From contig JAUNFY010000010.1 of NCBI GenBank assembly GCA_030524805.1, forward strand, positions 1 through 57,286: a stretch of DNA of 57,286 nucleotides, read 5' to 3'. The position numbers and the translations under genes are program-made. This DNA is from Bacteroidales bacterium. GTDB lineage: Bacteria; Bacteroidota; Bacteroidia; Bacteroidales; Muribaculaceae. This document shows positions 9,952-19,076 of the stretch, one piece after another. Each line of letters begins with the position of its first letter. Within the stretch, counting starts at the first letter, position 1. Below the pieces are notes generated by a model. That model was not told the origin of the DNA. It worked only from the letters and a program-made list of their open reading frames with translations, and did no database searches.

Positions 9952-9959
9952 TAATTTTG
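9952..9959 (+). promoter_or_regulatory. -7 box of the Crp/Fnr regulator gene
   Basis: TAATTTTG matches TAnnTTTG. The -33 region is only a T-run near 9928-9931, so it is weaker than the facing promoter. The predicted leader is about 95 nt. Confidence 0.5.
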
Positions 9960-10060
9960 CATTCACTCACTAAAAATTAGGTAAAAAGACAATCACGTTG
10001 TATGCCAAATTATAAAGTGATGCAATCGGAATTAACAGGTAAACGGTAAAAGAAAGAAAT

Positions 10061-10786
10061 ATGGGTCAGACGACCAGCGGATTCATGTTAAAGAAAAGTA
10101 CGCTTGAGCATATCATAAGCCACGACATGTCTGAAATGTGGAATGCGCTTCTCCCGGAAGAGAAGCGTATCGTCACCGACAATTTCACCATCAGGACTTT
10201 CAAGAAGAATCAGGTGATCTATTCAGAAAATGAAACACCGAAGTTTCTATGGTGCCTGCTTAAGGGAAAAGTGAAGATGTATAAGTCGGGCGTAGGCGAC
10301 AGGGTGCAGATCCTGCGTCTCTACAGCCCCGTTCAATATTTCGGCTACCGCGCTTATTTTGCCGACGAACCATACGTTTCCTCGGCTGCCGCCGTTGAGG
10401 AATCGGTGCTCGGCTTCATTCCAATGGATGTGGTCGACAAACTCATCAGGGGCAACGTTGATCTCGCCATGTTTTTCATTCATGAACTATCGCGCAAGCT
10501 CGGTGGCTCCGACACAAAGATAGTGAACCTTACCCAGAAACACATACGCGGACGCCTCGCCGAAGCCCTGCTCCAACTCGAGGAAAACTACGGACTGGAA
10601 GACGACTCTGCCACGCTGCGGATATACATGAGCCGCGAGGACCTCGCAAGCCTGAGCAACATGACCACCGCGAACGCCATCCGCACCCTTGCCGCTTTCG
10701 TCTCGGAAAAACTGATCCTCGTCGACGGCAGGAAAATCAAACTTATCGATAAAGACCAGCTTCAGAAAATATCAAAATACGGATGA
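10061..10786 (+). CDS. Crp/Fnr family transcriptional regulator
   Basis: DNA-binding regulator with an N-terminal cyclic-nucleotide-binding-like beta-roll (about residues 20-145, with GKVKMYKSG and PVQYFGYRAYF) and a C-terminal winged helix-turn-helix (about 165-235, recognition region SREDLASLSNMTTANAIRTL). It has a single Cys, far from the Cys cluster expected of an Fnr iron-sulfur sensor, so it is not a classical Fnr; the ligand is unknown. 241 residues is typical. Its stop codon lies within the left arm of its own terminator. The divergent aldo/keto reductase is the obvious candidate target, by position only. Confidence 0.88.
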   Translation: MGQTTSGFMLKKSTLEHIISHDMSEMWNALLPEEKRIVTDNFTIRTFKKNQVIYSENETPKFLWCLLKGKVKMYKSGVGDRVQILRLYSPVQYFGYRAYFADEPYVSSAAAVEESVLGFIPMDVVDKLIRGNVDLAMFFIHELSRKLGGSDTKIVNLTQKHIRGRLAEALLQLEENYGLEDDSATLRIYMSREDLASLSNMTTANAIRTLAAFVSEKLILVDGRKIKLIDKDQLQKISKYG

Positions 10787-10812
10787 TGCCTCGGGCATCA
10801 TCCGTATTTTTT
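10775..10812 (+). terminator. Rho-independent terminator of the Crp/Fnr gene
   Basis: A perfect 16-bp stem, AAATACGGATGATGCC against GGCATCATCCGTATTT with a 3-nt loop, followed by T. The gene's TGA (10784-10786) is inside the left arm. Confidence 0.88.
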
Positions 10813-10834
10813 ATGTATCGTATTTTTATTCCGA

Positions 10835-11341
10835 TCAATAGGCTGTCACTTCGATCATCGCCTGGTCGGCGTCGGCAGCTGTGAATGTGAGTTCGGCATT
10901 GTCCATCGCTACTGAAGCATCGTTGATTTCCGCTACTCCTTCGGGAGTGGTCTGGCCGTAAGAGATATTGAAGTCACCGTTGATGGCGTTGCCCTTGAAG
11001 ATCAGCACTGTGTAGTCGCCTCCGGCAGTCGGGGTAGCATAGACAGCGGCCATTTCCCTGCGGTTGTTGGCACCGATCACCATGTTGCGGACCGGAAGGT
11101 TCTCGGTCATCCATACGAACTTGTCACGGTACTGACCTATTGTCTTGCTGTCGACCTTTGCTGTGGAAGACTTGAAGTTTCTTATCACTGTGTTCTCACC
11201 AATCTTAACATTGTCGGCTTTCTTCTCAGACATTCCGGGAAGTGAGGCAAGCTGTTCGTATGCGCTCTCGAGAGTTGTGTCGGCGAAGCTGAGGCTGCAT
11301 GATGTCACGATTGCAACTATGGCTAATATAATCTTTTTCAT
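10835..11341 (-). CDS. Secreted protein of unknown function (paralogue 1)
   Basis: 168 residues with a clear Sec signal peptide (MKKIILAIVAIVTSCSLSFA, cleavage after SFA). I do not recognise the family. The mature part shares with the next gene an ordered set of motifs: TLExAYxxLxxLPGxS, LPxxNMxIGxNNRxEMA and YGQTTxEG. It has no enzyme signature, no cysteine in the mature part and no lipobox. It is predicted to be periplasmic or exported. It lies 110 bp downstream of its paralogue on the same strand, so the two look like a tandem duplication. Confidence 0.8.
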   Translation of the reverse strand: MKKIILAIVAIVTSCSLSFADTTLESAYEQLASLPGMSEKKADNVKIGENTVIRNFKSSTAKVDSKTIGQYRDKFVWMTENLPVRNMVIGANNRREMAAVYATPTAGGDYTVLIFKGNAINGDFNISYGQTTPEGVAEINDASVAMDNAELTFTAADADQAMIEVTAY

Positions 11342-11451
11342 AGCGATTAAGTTTTTGGTATCCGATATCGTCAGTGGAAATCGAATGTGTGTTTTTTATT
11401 AGGTTTTTTTAATGTGATTCCTGATATGCTGTCGGCATCTGCCGGCAGATC

Positions 11452-11952
11452 TTATCTCTGTGCGTATTCGATGTCGATAATCTCGATTACGTCTACCTGA
11501 GGAGCGACTGCCATCTCAAGATCCTTTCCGTCGAGAGTTACGTCGCAGTTTGCTATAGCCTCGAGGCCTTCAGCTGTCGTCTGTCCGTAGGCTGCCATGA
11601 TCTTGCCACCTTTCTCGCCAACGATGAAGAACACGTTGTAGACGCCATTGTCGGAAGGTTCGGAGAATGAGCAAGCCATTTCCTGACGGTTGTTGACGCC
11701 GATGAGCATGTTGTCGATCGGAAGGCTTTCGTAGGCGTTGATGAAGTTGTCCTGATAACGAGCCATCGAGCCGGATACGGATGTGAGGCCTGTGATCTTG
11801 ACTCCGGGAGCGAGTGTCACTTCGCCAACCTGATGTTTGCTGATGCCGGGAAGGTTAGAAAGATAACCGTAAGCATCTTCGAGTGTGATCTGTGCGAAGC
11901 CTGCGAGGCTTGTTGCAACCATTGCGACCAGTGTGATAAAAAACTTTTTCAT
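11452..11952 (-). CDS. Secreted protein of unknown function (paralogue 2)
   Basis: About 166 residues starting at the ATG at 11952 (MKKFF, typical signal peptide start); an ATG two codons upstream at 11958 is also possible. The signal peptide ends near GFAQ. The mature domain shares conserved blocks with the protein encoded at 10835-11341 (LPGIS, LPIDNMLIGVNNRQEMA, YGQTTAEG), yet the rest has diverged, so the duplication is old. Function unknown. The 147 bp upstream are AT-rich and hold no confident promoter match. Confidence 0.8.
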   Translation of the reverse strand: MKKFFITLVAMVATSLAGFAQITLEDAYGYLSNLPGISKHQVGEVTLAPGVKITGLTSVSGSMARYQDNFINAYESLPIDNMLIGVNNRQEMACSFSEPSDNGVYNVFFIVGEKGGKIMAAYGQTTAEGLEAIANCDVTLDGKDLEMAVAPQVDVIEIIDIEYAQR

Positions 11953-12099
11953 AGTCATTAAGTATTAAGTTATTTTTGTCTTAAAAACATTGAAAAAGTT
12001 TCAACAGTTCATAATAATTTTCAATATTGCCTAAATTTAATTATTTTGCAATATTTATGATTTATTTGAAACAATTATCGCCGGAATAATCAATCACAA

Positions 12100-13089
12100 C
12101 TATCTATTAATCAAATCTTTCAAAGATTTCCTATCGAGTTTAGCGCTCGATGTGAGAGGGAACTCGCCGACCACTATTATCTCTTTGGGTGCCTTCACAC
12201 CGAGATCGAGCGACTTCTTGAACTGGGCGAGACGAACCGCTACTGCATTTCTGAGCAAATCGTCGGGAACATCGGCATCCCCTTTCCTTACGACGAGAAC
12301 CAGGCGCTCGCCCCATTTCGGATCGGGCAAGGAGGATATGCAATAATCGAATGCTATGAACGGGCCGAGCATCGCCTCAAGTTTCTCTGGAATGATCTTG
12401 ACACCTCCGCTTATCACGCAATTATCGGCTCTGCCAAGAATGCGGAAGCCGGCGTCGGAAGTAATTTCCGTAAGGTCTGTCGTAGTCACCTTGCCGAGAC
12501 CGGGCATGTCAATCACCAGACATCCCTGCTCATCGACCAATACTTCCACTCCCTCAAGCGGACGGAAAGGAATGGTTTCGTCTTCCTCTACCCTACGGAG
12601 AGCGATATGCGATGCTGTCTCCGTCATTCCGTAAGATTCCCATGCCCTTATGCCCGAGAGTGCGATACGCCTCCGCAAAAGCGACGGTATTGGCGCGCCC
12701 CCTATCAAGAAATTCTCCACTCCCCTCCATCGGCAGCCGTTGTCGAGAATCCACTGCATCTGCGAGGGAACGACCGAGAGAAGAGTTATCCTATCATCGT
12801 CCGCAATTTCCTGCAGCGGACGGTTGGAAGGAAGCTCTGACGTGAGTTCACACCCGGCCTCTTCCGACCTCACCACCATCATCTTGGATGCTATATAACT
12901 GAAATCAAGGCAGGTATGCAGTCTGCTTGAAGTGTCAATGCCGAAGAATCTATTGGTGCGCCGCGCGCTCTGCCTCATGAAGTCCTTGCTCAGATGTATT
13001 TCCTTCGGTTCGCCTGTAGACCCGGATGTATGGCATACGATAAAATCGGAATCGTTGTTCCACTCTGCTGTGAATTCCTGCTGCGTCAT
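12100..13089 (-). CDS. menE: o-Succinylbenzoate-CoA ligase
   Basis: Activates o-succinylbenzoate to its CoA thioester in menaquinone synthesis. It is an ANL-superfamily adenylating enzyme with the P-loop HTSGSTGEPKE near residues 20-30, the ESYGMTETASHIA adenine/acyl motif, the hinge LGRADNCVISGGVKI and a C-terminal catalytic Lys in SSAKLDRK. At 329 residues it is shorter than the enterobacterial enzyme, as expected for a version without the N-terminal extension. It is the last gene of menD-menB-menC-menE, 19 bp after menC. Confidence 0.9.
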   Translation of the reverse strand: MTQQEFTAEWNNDSDFIVCHTSGSTGEPKEIHLSKDFMRQSARRTNRFFGIDTSSRLHTCLDFSYIASKMMVVRSEEAGCELTSELPSNRPLQEIADDDRITLLSVVPSQMQWILDNGCRWRGVENFLIGGAPIPSLLRRRIALSGIRAWESYGMTETASHIALRRVEEDETIPFRPLEGVEVLVDEQGCLVIDMPGLGKVTTTDLTEITSDAGFRILGRADNCVISGGVKIIPEKLEAMLGPFIAFDYCISSLPDPKWGERLVLVVRKGDADVPDDLLRNAVAVRLAQFKKSLDLGVKAPKEIIVVGEFPLTSSAKLDRKSLKDLINR

Positions 13090-13108
13090 GATGGGAATGA
13101 ATTATATA

Positions 13109-14170
13109 TCAATAATGCCAGTCGAGTTTGTCGAACTCCTCATTATTGATGATTTTGCTGCTGTCGTATTTAAGTTCGTCGGCCTCGAGAGTGAGAGGCG
13201 ACATGAAATTGTTGGTGAAAAGTGCGCCGGTGCCAAGTCCCTGCGGCATGTCATTGCCGAGAGTGGCTGTCCACTGCGCAATGGCATTAAGACCGACATT
13301 CGACTCAAGCGCCGAAGTCACCCACCATCCGATGCCTCTTTCCTCGGCCGCTTTTATCCATTGGGATGCACCTGCGAAACCGCCGCATAGCGAAGGTTTC
13401 AGAATGATGTATGCGGGCTTCACCACGTCGAGCAAGTTGCGGCGCGACTCATCGTCGGAAATGCCTATCAGCGACTCGTCGAGAGCAATCTTCAAAGGCG
13501 ATACACTGCACACAAACGCCAACAGTTCGGCAGGAAGCGAAGCCGCCACGGGCTGCTCGATGCTGTGCACACCGAGGTCGGCGAGACGCTTCAGACGTGG
13601 AAACACATTTTCCATAGTGAATGCCCCGTTGGCATCCACCCGTATTTCAAGCTGACGGTCGGAATATTTACGCCTGATGTATTCGATCATATCCACTTCC
13701 TTCTGCCAGTCGATCGCTCCAATCTTGAGTTTGATGCACCGGAAACCTTGCGCCACTTTTTCATCGATCCTTTCGATCATCCTATCGAAATCACCCATCC
13801 ATACAAGGCCATTGATACGGATCTCCGATTTGCCTTGAGTGAAAGCCGACGGGAAATAGACATGACGGCATCCTCCGGCGAAATCCTGAAGCGCCTCCTC
13901 CAGGCCTATCTGTATGCTGCTGTAGCGCGACAGGTCGGTTTCCTTATCGAGCGCCATGTTGGCAAGCAGTTCGATGAGCTTATAACCATAGTTGCCATCG
14001 GCCTCAGGCGAGAGCCCCGGAAATACGGAGCACTCCCCTATGCCGTAGCGCGACGGGTCTGACTCATCGAACACCTTGACGAAAAACGTCGGCTTCTCAT
14101 GAAGCACACCGCGGCTGGTGCCCGCGGGCTGCCTGAATTTCAGGATATACGGTGCGTAAGCAAGTCTCAT
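13109..14170 (-). CDS. menC: o-Succinylbenzoate synthase
   Basis: Dehydrates SHCHC to o-succinylbenzoate. It belongs to the enolase superfamily: catalytic Lys in CIKLKIGA, metal ligands in RVDANGAF, the Glu of SIEQP and the Asp of ALDES, and the second Lys in IILKPSL. 353 residues is normal. Its start overlaps the menB stop by 4 bp (14167-14170), supporting one operon with translational coupling. Confidence 0.92.
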   Translation of the reverse strand: MRLAYAPYILKFRQPAGTSRGVLHEKPTFFVKVFDESDPSRYGIGECSVFPGLSPEADGNYGYKLIELLANMALDKETDLSRYSSIQIGLEEALQDFAGGCRHVYFPSAFTQGKSEIRINGLVWMGDFDRMIERIDEKVAQGFRCIKLKIGAIDWQKEVDMIEYIRRKYSDRQLEIRVDANGAFTMENVFPRLKRLADLGVHSIEQPVAASLPAELLAFVCSVSPLKIALDESLIGISDDESRRNLLDVVKPAYIILKPSLCGGFAGASQWIKAAEERGIGWWVTSALESNVGLNAIAQWTATLGNDMPQGLGTGALFTNNFMSPLTLEADELKYDSSKIINNEEFDKLDWHY

Positions 14171-14982
14171 GGGAACATCGGGAATTGGTCGAAATCGGGA
14201 TCTCTCTTTTCAAGAAAAGCGTTCTTGCCTTCCTGAGCCTCGTCCATCAGATAATACATGAGAGTGGCATCTCCGGCAAATTCCATCATGCCCCGCTGGC
14301 CGTCGAGTTCGGCATTGAGGGCGCGCTTGATCATCCTTATTGCAAAGGGTGAACGACGCATGATGGTGCGGCACCATTCCACCGTGGTTTCCTCGAGTTT
14401 TTCGAAGGGAACAACGCAGTTGACCATACCCATCTCGAGCGCTTCCTGAGCGGTGTATTGCTTGCAGAGGAACCATATCTCGCGTGCTTTTTTTTGTCCA
14501 ACACATCGGGCGAGATAAGATGAGCCGAACCCGGCATCGAAACTTCCCACCTTCGGACCTGTCTGACCAAACCGGGCGTTTTCTGACGCAATCGAGAGGT
14601 CGCACAGCACCTGAAGCACATTGCCTCCGCCTATCGAATATCCATTTACCATCGCAATGACGGGCTTGGGAATGCTGCGGATGGCATGGTGAAGTTCGAG
14701 CACATTAAGGCGCGGCACTCCGTCTTTATCCACGTAGCCTCCGACTCCCTTCACATTCTGGTCGCCACCGCTGCAGAATGCCTTGTCGCCTGCGCCGGTG
14801 AGCACCACCACACGGATATCATTGCGCTCGCGGCATATTTTCATAGCATCGAGCATCTCGAAGTTTGTCTGCGGACGGAAAGCGTTGTAAACTTCCTTGC
14901 GGTTTATGGTGATTTTTGCAATTCCTTCAAACTCTTCGAAGAGTATGTCTTCGTAGTCTTTTATTTTTTTCCAGTCAAACAT
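14167..14982 (-). CDS. menB: 1,4-Dihydroxy-2-naphthoyl-CoA synthase
   Basis: Closes the second ring of the menaquinone head group from o-succinylbenzoyl-CoA. It is a crotonase-fold enzyme with [12 protein letters not shown] near residue 80, the oxyanion-hole segment [12 protein letters not shown] and the MenB-type C-terminal tail [14 protein letters not shown]. 271 residues is typical. It sits between menD (58 bp upstream) and menC (4-bp overlap). Confidence 0.95.
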   Translation of the reverse strand: MFDWKKIKDYEDILFEEFEGIAKITINRKEVYNAFRPQTNFEMLDAMKICRERNDIRVVVLTGAGDKAFCSGGDQNVKGVGGYVDKDGVPRLNVLELHHAIRSIPKPVIAMVNGYSIGGGNVLQVLCDLSIASENARFGQTGPKVGSFDAGFGSSYLARCVGQKKAREIWFLCKQYTAQEALEMGMVNCVVPFEKLEETTVEWCRTIMRRSPFAIRMIKRALNAELDGQRGMMEFAGDATLMYYLMDEAQEGKNAFLEKRDPDFDQFPMFP

Positions 14983-14995
14983 TATCTTATGGTTT

Positions 14996-15035
14996 TAATA
15001 TATACGTTTAAGTTGTTCTAATATATATATTTAAG
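14996..15035. repeat. Two-copy 17-bp direct repeat, period 23, in the menD-menB gap
   Basis: TAATATATACGTTTAAG (14996-15012) recurs as TAATATATATATTTAAG (15019-15035) with two differences. It fills most of the gap between menD and menB. The inner AAGTTG and CAACTT also form a weak inverted repeat. Confidence 0.6.
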
Positions 15036-15040
15036 CAACT

Positions 15041-16774
15041 TTATTTCTTATCTGAATATGTAGATGATGAGCGCGAGAAATAATTCCTGAGCACTTCCGC
15101 ACTCTCCTCGGGAGGAGTCCTGACAATCAGGAGCCTCGGGAGGTCCGATTCCTGCTGCAGCCATTCGGCGCCATCTGCAAGTTCGGCCATGCAGGAAGCC
15201 TCGAATACTTCTATCCCGTATGCTTCTGCCACGGGCGCGACATCGGGCATGTCGGCTACACAAAGATAGCGGTCGAGGGTCTCGGCCGGCAAGCCCGACG
15301 TAGACTTTATGAACCTGAAGATGCCGCCTCCGGAGTTATCTATCACTATGATGCGCATCTTTTCGGAGACTGCGCCGAGGGTGCTGCATCCGGAATCGTA
15401 AAGCCACGACATGTCGCCGGTGAGAAGAGTGGTCTGTCCGCTATATGCCGCCGCACCTCCTACCGCTGTCGACGTGCATCCGTCGATACCCGACACGCCA
15501 CGGTTGCAATATTCCGCATGGCATCTGTGGGGTATCAGCTGTGAATATCTCACGGCTGTGCCGTTAGAAACGAAAAGATTGTCGAGCCTGAGGTTGCCCA
15601 GCAGATAGTGGATAGCCTTCAAATCTGACCAAGGCGCGCCTTCTATATATCTTTCCGACCATTCCAACGCTTCTTCACGCATTCTGCGCCATTGTGCCGA
15701 ATAATCCGGCGTTGCCGGCACTGCCGACCTAACCATGGCATGGTGCATCTGTGAGAAAAACCTTTCGGGAGAAATGTCGAAGATATCGGTGACGGCCTTG
15801 AAGCAATCACAAAAATAGTTGGAATGGCCGACGCTCCAGTGCATGGATGGCGGGAAATCCCTGAGATATTGCTTCAGCATGCGCGAGACGAGCGCCCCTC
15901 CCATCGAAATCACGATATCCGGGCGCATCTTCTCCTTGTCTTCTGCGGTCATCCTGCACAATACTGAATCAATCATCGCCGACATCGACTGCGTATCGTT
16001 AAGGTTCGAGATTGTCTCTGCCATGACCGTCACATTCGGCAGCGATGCAAACCGCTCCAATGCAACGCGCAATTTGTGGGATGGCGCTGAAAAACCGGCC
16101 ACCACCAATATCTTCGCACCTGCGGCTGCCGATGAATAATGCCTCAGCATCGCGGGCGCCAACTGATCGGACGCGCCTATCAGCGACACCTTGCGCTCGG
16201 CGCGCGGTTCCGACTCGGCAAGCAGGCCCAAAGGCTCGGCAAGCTGCACATTGATGTGCACGGGCCCCGGTTTACCCTCAAGAGCCTTCGTCACCGCCTC
16301 ATTGACCGTGCGGTTGACATACCATCCCATCTCCTCCGTATATTCACGTCCGCTTCCTTCCGGAATAGCACGTATGTCGTAACTTCCCTTGACAATATGC
16401 GACAATACACCAAACTGACGTATAGTCTGCGAATCGTCCTGATCTATCCATTCCTGCGGTCGGTCGGCCGAAACCACTATCAGAGGCACCCCGGCATAGT
16501 ACGCCTCGGCTATGGCAGGAGCATAATTGAGCACGGCGCTTCCGGATGTGCACACCAAAAGCACCGGTGAGCGTTTCACCAGCGAATATCCCAATGCCTG
16601 GAATGCCGCACTTCGCTCGTCGACGACAACTGTCTTGGCGATCGATTCCACGGCATCCAATGCCACAAGCAGCGGAGTGTTACGAGACCCCGGACTGCAA
16701 TAAGCCGCAGTCACTCCGTGCTGACTGAGCAAGTTGATTATCCTACTGCAATAGATATTGGATGTGGTCTGCAT
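15041..16774 (-). CDS. menD: 2-Succinyl-5-enolpyruvyl-6-hydroxy-3-cyclohexene-1-carboxylate synthase
   Basis: Thiamine-diphosphate enzyme that joins isochorismate and 2-oxoglutarate, the first committed menaquinone step. Visible are YCSPGSRNTPLL, the VDERSAAFQALG glutamate region, TSGSAVLNYAPAIAEA, SADRPQEWID and the cofactor motif TGDMSWLYDS through IDNSGGGIF. The start is set at the ATG at 16774 (MQTTSNIYCS); the in-frame ATG at 16825 would add 17 residues not expected in the family. It is the first gene of the local men operon. No menF (isochorismate synthase) precedes it; lpxA does. Confidence 0.93.
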   Translation of the reverse strand: MQTTSNIYCSRIINLLSQHGVTAAYCSPGSRNTPLLVALDAVESIAKTVVVDERSAAFQALGYSLVKRSPVLLVCTSGSAVLNYAPAIAEAYYAGVPLIVVSADRPQEWIDQDDSQTIRQFGVLSHIVKGSYDIRAIPEGSGREYTEEMGWYVNRTVNEAVTKALEGKPGPVHINVQLAEPLGLLAESEPRAERKVSLIGASDQLAPAMLRHYSSAAAGAKILVVAGFSAPSHKLRVALERFASLPNVTVMAETISNLNDTQSMSAMIDSVLCRMTAEDKEKMRPDIVISMGGALVSRMLKQYLRDFPPSMHWSVGHSNYFCDCFKAVTDIFDISPERFFSQMHHAMVRSAVPATPDYSAQWRRMREEALEWSERYIEGAPWSDLKAIHYLLGNLRLDNLFVSNGTAVRYSQLIPHRCHAEYCNRGVSGIDGCTSTAVGGAAAYSGQTTLLTGDMSWLYDSGCSTLGAVSEKMRIIVIDNSGGGIFRFIKSTSGLPAETLDRYLCVADMPDVAPVAEAYGIEVFEASCMAELADGAEWLQQESDLPRLLIVRTPPEESAEVLRNYFSRSSSTYSDKK

Positions 16775-16831
16775 TGCGTTTGGTATCCGAATAATTTTAA
16801 CAAAATTTGCGTATGACACCCCCAACTTAGA

Positions 16832-16864
16832 TGCAAGGAGCAGCCCTGTGAGCCGCTCCTTGCA
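16832..16864 (-). other. Strong hairpin between lpxA and menD
   Basis: TGCAAGGAGC at 16832-16841 pairs perfectly with GCTCCTTGCA at 16855-16864 around a 13-nt loop. On the minus strand it follows the lpxA stop, but no T-run comes after it. It may be a weak or factor-assisted terminator of the lpx operon or a processing site. Confidence 0.55.
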
Positions 16865-16881
16865 AATGTATTAATATATCG

Positions 16882-17655
16882 TCAGATAGCTGATCTCACT
16901 ACTCCGCGATTGGAATGCTCCACGAAATTTATGATTTCGTCGCGGTATGTAGACGGAGGACAAACCTCCCTGATCATCTTTATCGCATTGGTGACATTGA
17001 GGTCGCTGAGATACATTATCCTGTAGATTTCCTGAATCTGCTGTATTTCCTCAGGCTTGAACCCTCTGCGCTGCAAGCCTATGGAATTGAGACCTACAAA
17101 CGATATCGGCTCGCGTGCTGCCTTGATGAAGGGAGGGATATCCTTATTGACCAACGCTCCACCCTGAAGCATCACATTTCTTCCGATATGCGAGAACTGA
17201 TGGATAAGGCTGCCGCCACCGATCACCGCGCAGTCGTCGACCACCACCTCGCCGGCAAGCTGTGCAGCATTTGAGATGATCACCTGATTGCCGATGACGC
17301 AATCGTGGGCTACGTGCACGTATGCCATGAGAAGGCAGTTATCGCCAACCACGGTTTTTCCTTTCGAAGCAGTGCCGCGATGAACAGTCACGCATTCACG
17401 AAGCACAGTGCCGTTGCCGACGTAGGCATAAGTTTCCTCACCGCGGAACTTCAGGTCCTGCGGCACGGCGGCCACCGTCACACCCGGAAATATCTTCACT
17501 CCATCGCCGATTCTTGCACCGGGATAGATGTTGACATTGCAGTCGATCTCGCAGTTATCGCCAATCTCCACATTCTCATGAATAGTGGTGAAATTGCCGA
17601 TTTTCACATTCTTGCCGATCTTGGCATCGGGATGAATACAATTCAGATTCGACAT
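16882..17655 (-). CDS. lpxA: UDP-N-acetylglucosamine O-acyltransferase
   Basis: First step of lipid A synthesis: transfers a 3-hydroxyacyl chain from ACP to UDP-GlcNAc. It is a left-handed beta helix of hexapeptide repeats (residues 5-185) with catalytic His in AYVHVAHDCVIG, followed by an alpha-helical C-terminus. The start is placed at the ATG at 17655 (MSNLN), 2 bp after the lpxC-fabZ stop; a GTG at 17661 overlapping that stop is the alternative. Last gene of lpxD-lpxC/fabZ-lpxA. Confidence 0.95.
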   Translation of the reverse strand: MSNLNCIHPDAKIGKNVKIGNFTTIHENVEIGDNCEIDCNVNIYPGARIGDGVKIFPGVTVAAVPQDLKFRGEETYAYVGNGTVLRECVTVHRGTASKGKTVVGDNCLLMAYVHVAHDCVIGNQVIISNAAQLAGEVVVDDCAVIGGGSLIHQFSHIGRNVMLQGGALVNKDIPPFIKAAREPISFVGLNSIGLQRRGFKPEEIQQIQEIYRIMYLSDLNVTNAIKMIREVCPPSTYRDEIINFVEHSNRGVVRSAI

Positions 17656-17657
17656 GA

Positions 17658-19037
17658 TCACTTATTCTTGATGATTTGAGCCATAAATTCAGCCTCGCAC
17701 ACAATCTTCTCGCCTACGAAAGCATATCCTTTCACGACTGCGCATCCGCGGCGGATCTCAGTCATCAGCGACACGTTGAGAAGCAACGTATTGCCGGGAA
17801 CCACTTTCTGACGGAACTTGACATTGTCGATCTTCAGGAAATATGTGGAATATTTCTCGGGATCCTCAAGGAAATTGAGCACCAGCACTCCGGCTGCCTG
17901 CGCCATAGCCTCAACCTGAAGCACGCCGGGCATCACCGGCTCCTCGGGGAAGTGACCCTGGAAGAACGGCTCGTTGACGGTCACATTCTTGACAGCCACG
18001 CAATGCTTCCTGTCGATTTCAATCACTTTGTCGATGAGCAGGAAGGGATAACGGTGGGGAAGCATCTTCTTGATGCCGTTGACATCGATGATGGGATTGA
18101 GGTTGGGATTGTAGACCGGGCTCTGCATCTCGGTGTGCTTGACCTCCTTGCGCAGCATGCGGGCAAACTTGTTGTTGACGGTATGTCCAGGACGGATTGC
18201 CACTACCCTGCCCTTGATCGGACGGCCGATGAGCGCGAGGTCGCCGATAAGGTCCATAAGTTTATGACGTGCCGGCTCGTTGTCCCACTTGAGCGGTTTG
18301 GGGTTGAGATAGCCGAGTTTGTCGACTTTCATGTGCTCCACCTTCACCGCATCGCAAATCTGGTTGATCTGCTCCTGATCTACGGGCTGATCGTAGATGA
18401 CGATGCTGTTCTGAAGGTCGCCGCCACGTATCAGACCATAATTGAGAAGCTGCTCTATCTCCCTCACGAACACGAAAGTGCGCGCGCTTGCCACCTCGGG
18501 CTTGAAGAGATTCAGATCGTCGAGAATTGCAAACTGGTTGGGAAGCACCGGAGAGTTATATTCCACCATCACTTCCACGCTGAAACCTTCGTCGGGATAA
18601 ATTGTGATGGTAGCACCGTTTTCGTCCTTATATTTTGTCTTCTCCTTGATTATATAATAATCCTTGTCGGCAGGGAGCTCTTCAAGCCCCACCTGCTCGA
18701 TCTTCTCGGCATATTGCAAGGCGCTTCCGTCGAGAATGGGGAGTTCAGGGCCATCGACTTCAATCAGACAGTTGTCGATACCGTAGGAATAGATGGCAGC
18801 CATGGCATGTTCGATAGTGCTTACGCGCACGTCGCCTTTACCAATGACGGTGCCACGGGTGGTGTCGACTACATTTTCAGCGAGAGCATCGATCACCGGT
18901 TGCCCTTCCACATCTGTACGTTTGAACTTTATGCCGCTATTGGCAGGTGCCGGATTGAAGACGGCTGTGAGCAACTGTCCGGAGTGCAGTCCTTTGCCCT
19001 CTACCTTGAACGGTTCCTTGATAGTAAGTTGATTCAT
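17658..19037 (-). CDS. lpxC/fabZ: LpxC-FabZ fusion: lipid A deacetylase plus 3-hydroxyacyl-ACP dehydratase
   Basis: Bifunctional protein. Residues 1 to about 300 are the zinc deacetylase LpxC, the committed step of lipid A synthesis, with KGLHSGQ, the zinc His in STIEHAMAAIYS, ELPILDGSA and the second zinc region RHKLMDLIGDLALIG. From about 310 the FabZ dehydratase of fatty acid synthesis follows, with LPHRYPFLLIDKVIE, catalytic His in GHFPEEPVMPGV and Glu in QVEAMAQAAG. This fusion is characteristic of Bacteroidota and ties the supply of hydroxyacyl chains to their use. 459 residues is normal for the fusion. Confidence 0.96.
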   Translation of the reverse strand: MNQLTIKEPFKVEGKGLHSGQLLTAVFNPAPANSGIKFKRTDVEGQPVIDALAENVVDTTRGTVIGKGDVRVSTIEHAMAAIYSYGIDNCLIEVDGPELPILDGSALQYAEKIEQVGLEELPADKDYYIIKEKTKYKDENGATITIYPDEGFSVEVMVEYNSPVLPNQFAILDDLNLFKPEVASARTFVFVREIEQLLNYGLIRGGDLQNSIVIYDQPVDQEQINQICDAVKVEHMKVDKLGYLNPKPLKWDNEPARHKLMDLIGDLALIGRPIKGRVVAIRPGHTVNNKFARMLRKEVKHTEMQSPVYNPNLNPIIDVNGIKKMLPHRYPFLLIDKVIEIDRKHCVAVKNVTVNEPFFQGHFPEEPVMPGVLQVEAMAQAAGVLVLNFLEDPEKYSTYFLKIDNVKFRQKVVPGNTLLLNVSLMTEIRRGCAVVKGYAFVGEKIVCEAEFMAQIIKNK

Positions 19038-19076
19038 ATATGTTAAGCAGATTTATTATCGTTGGTTGAACATGGA

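Noticed and set aside
9827-9970. N-terminal extension of the aldo/keto reductase
   Set aside because: The extra 48 residues are encoded across a strong promoter and look like translated AT-rich non-coding DNA.
10061-10786. An oxygen-sensing Fnr
   Set aside because: The N-terminal cysteine cluster needed for an iron-sulfur centre is absent.
17676-19046. 456-codon open frame opposite lpxC-fabZ
   Set aside because: It is an antisense shadow of a well-identified gene; the translation is His- and Leu-rich with no recognisable motif.
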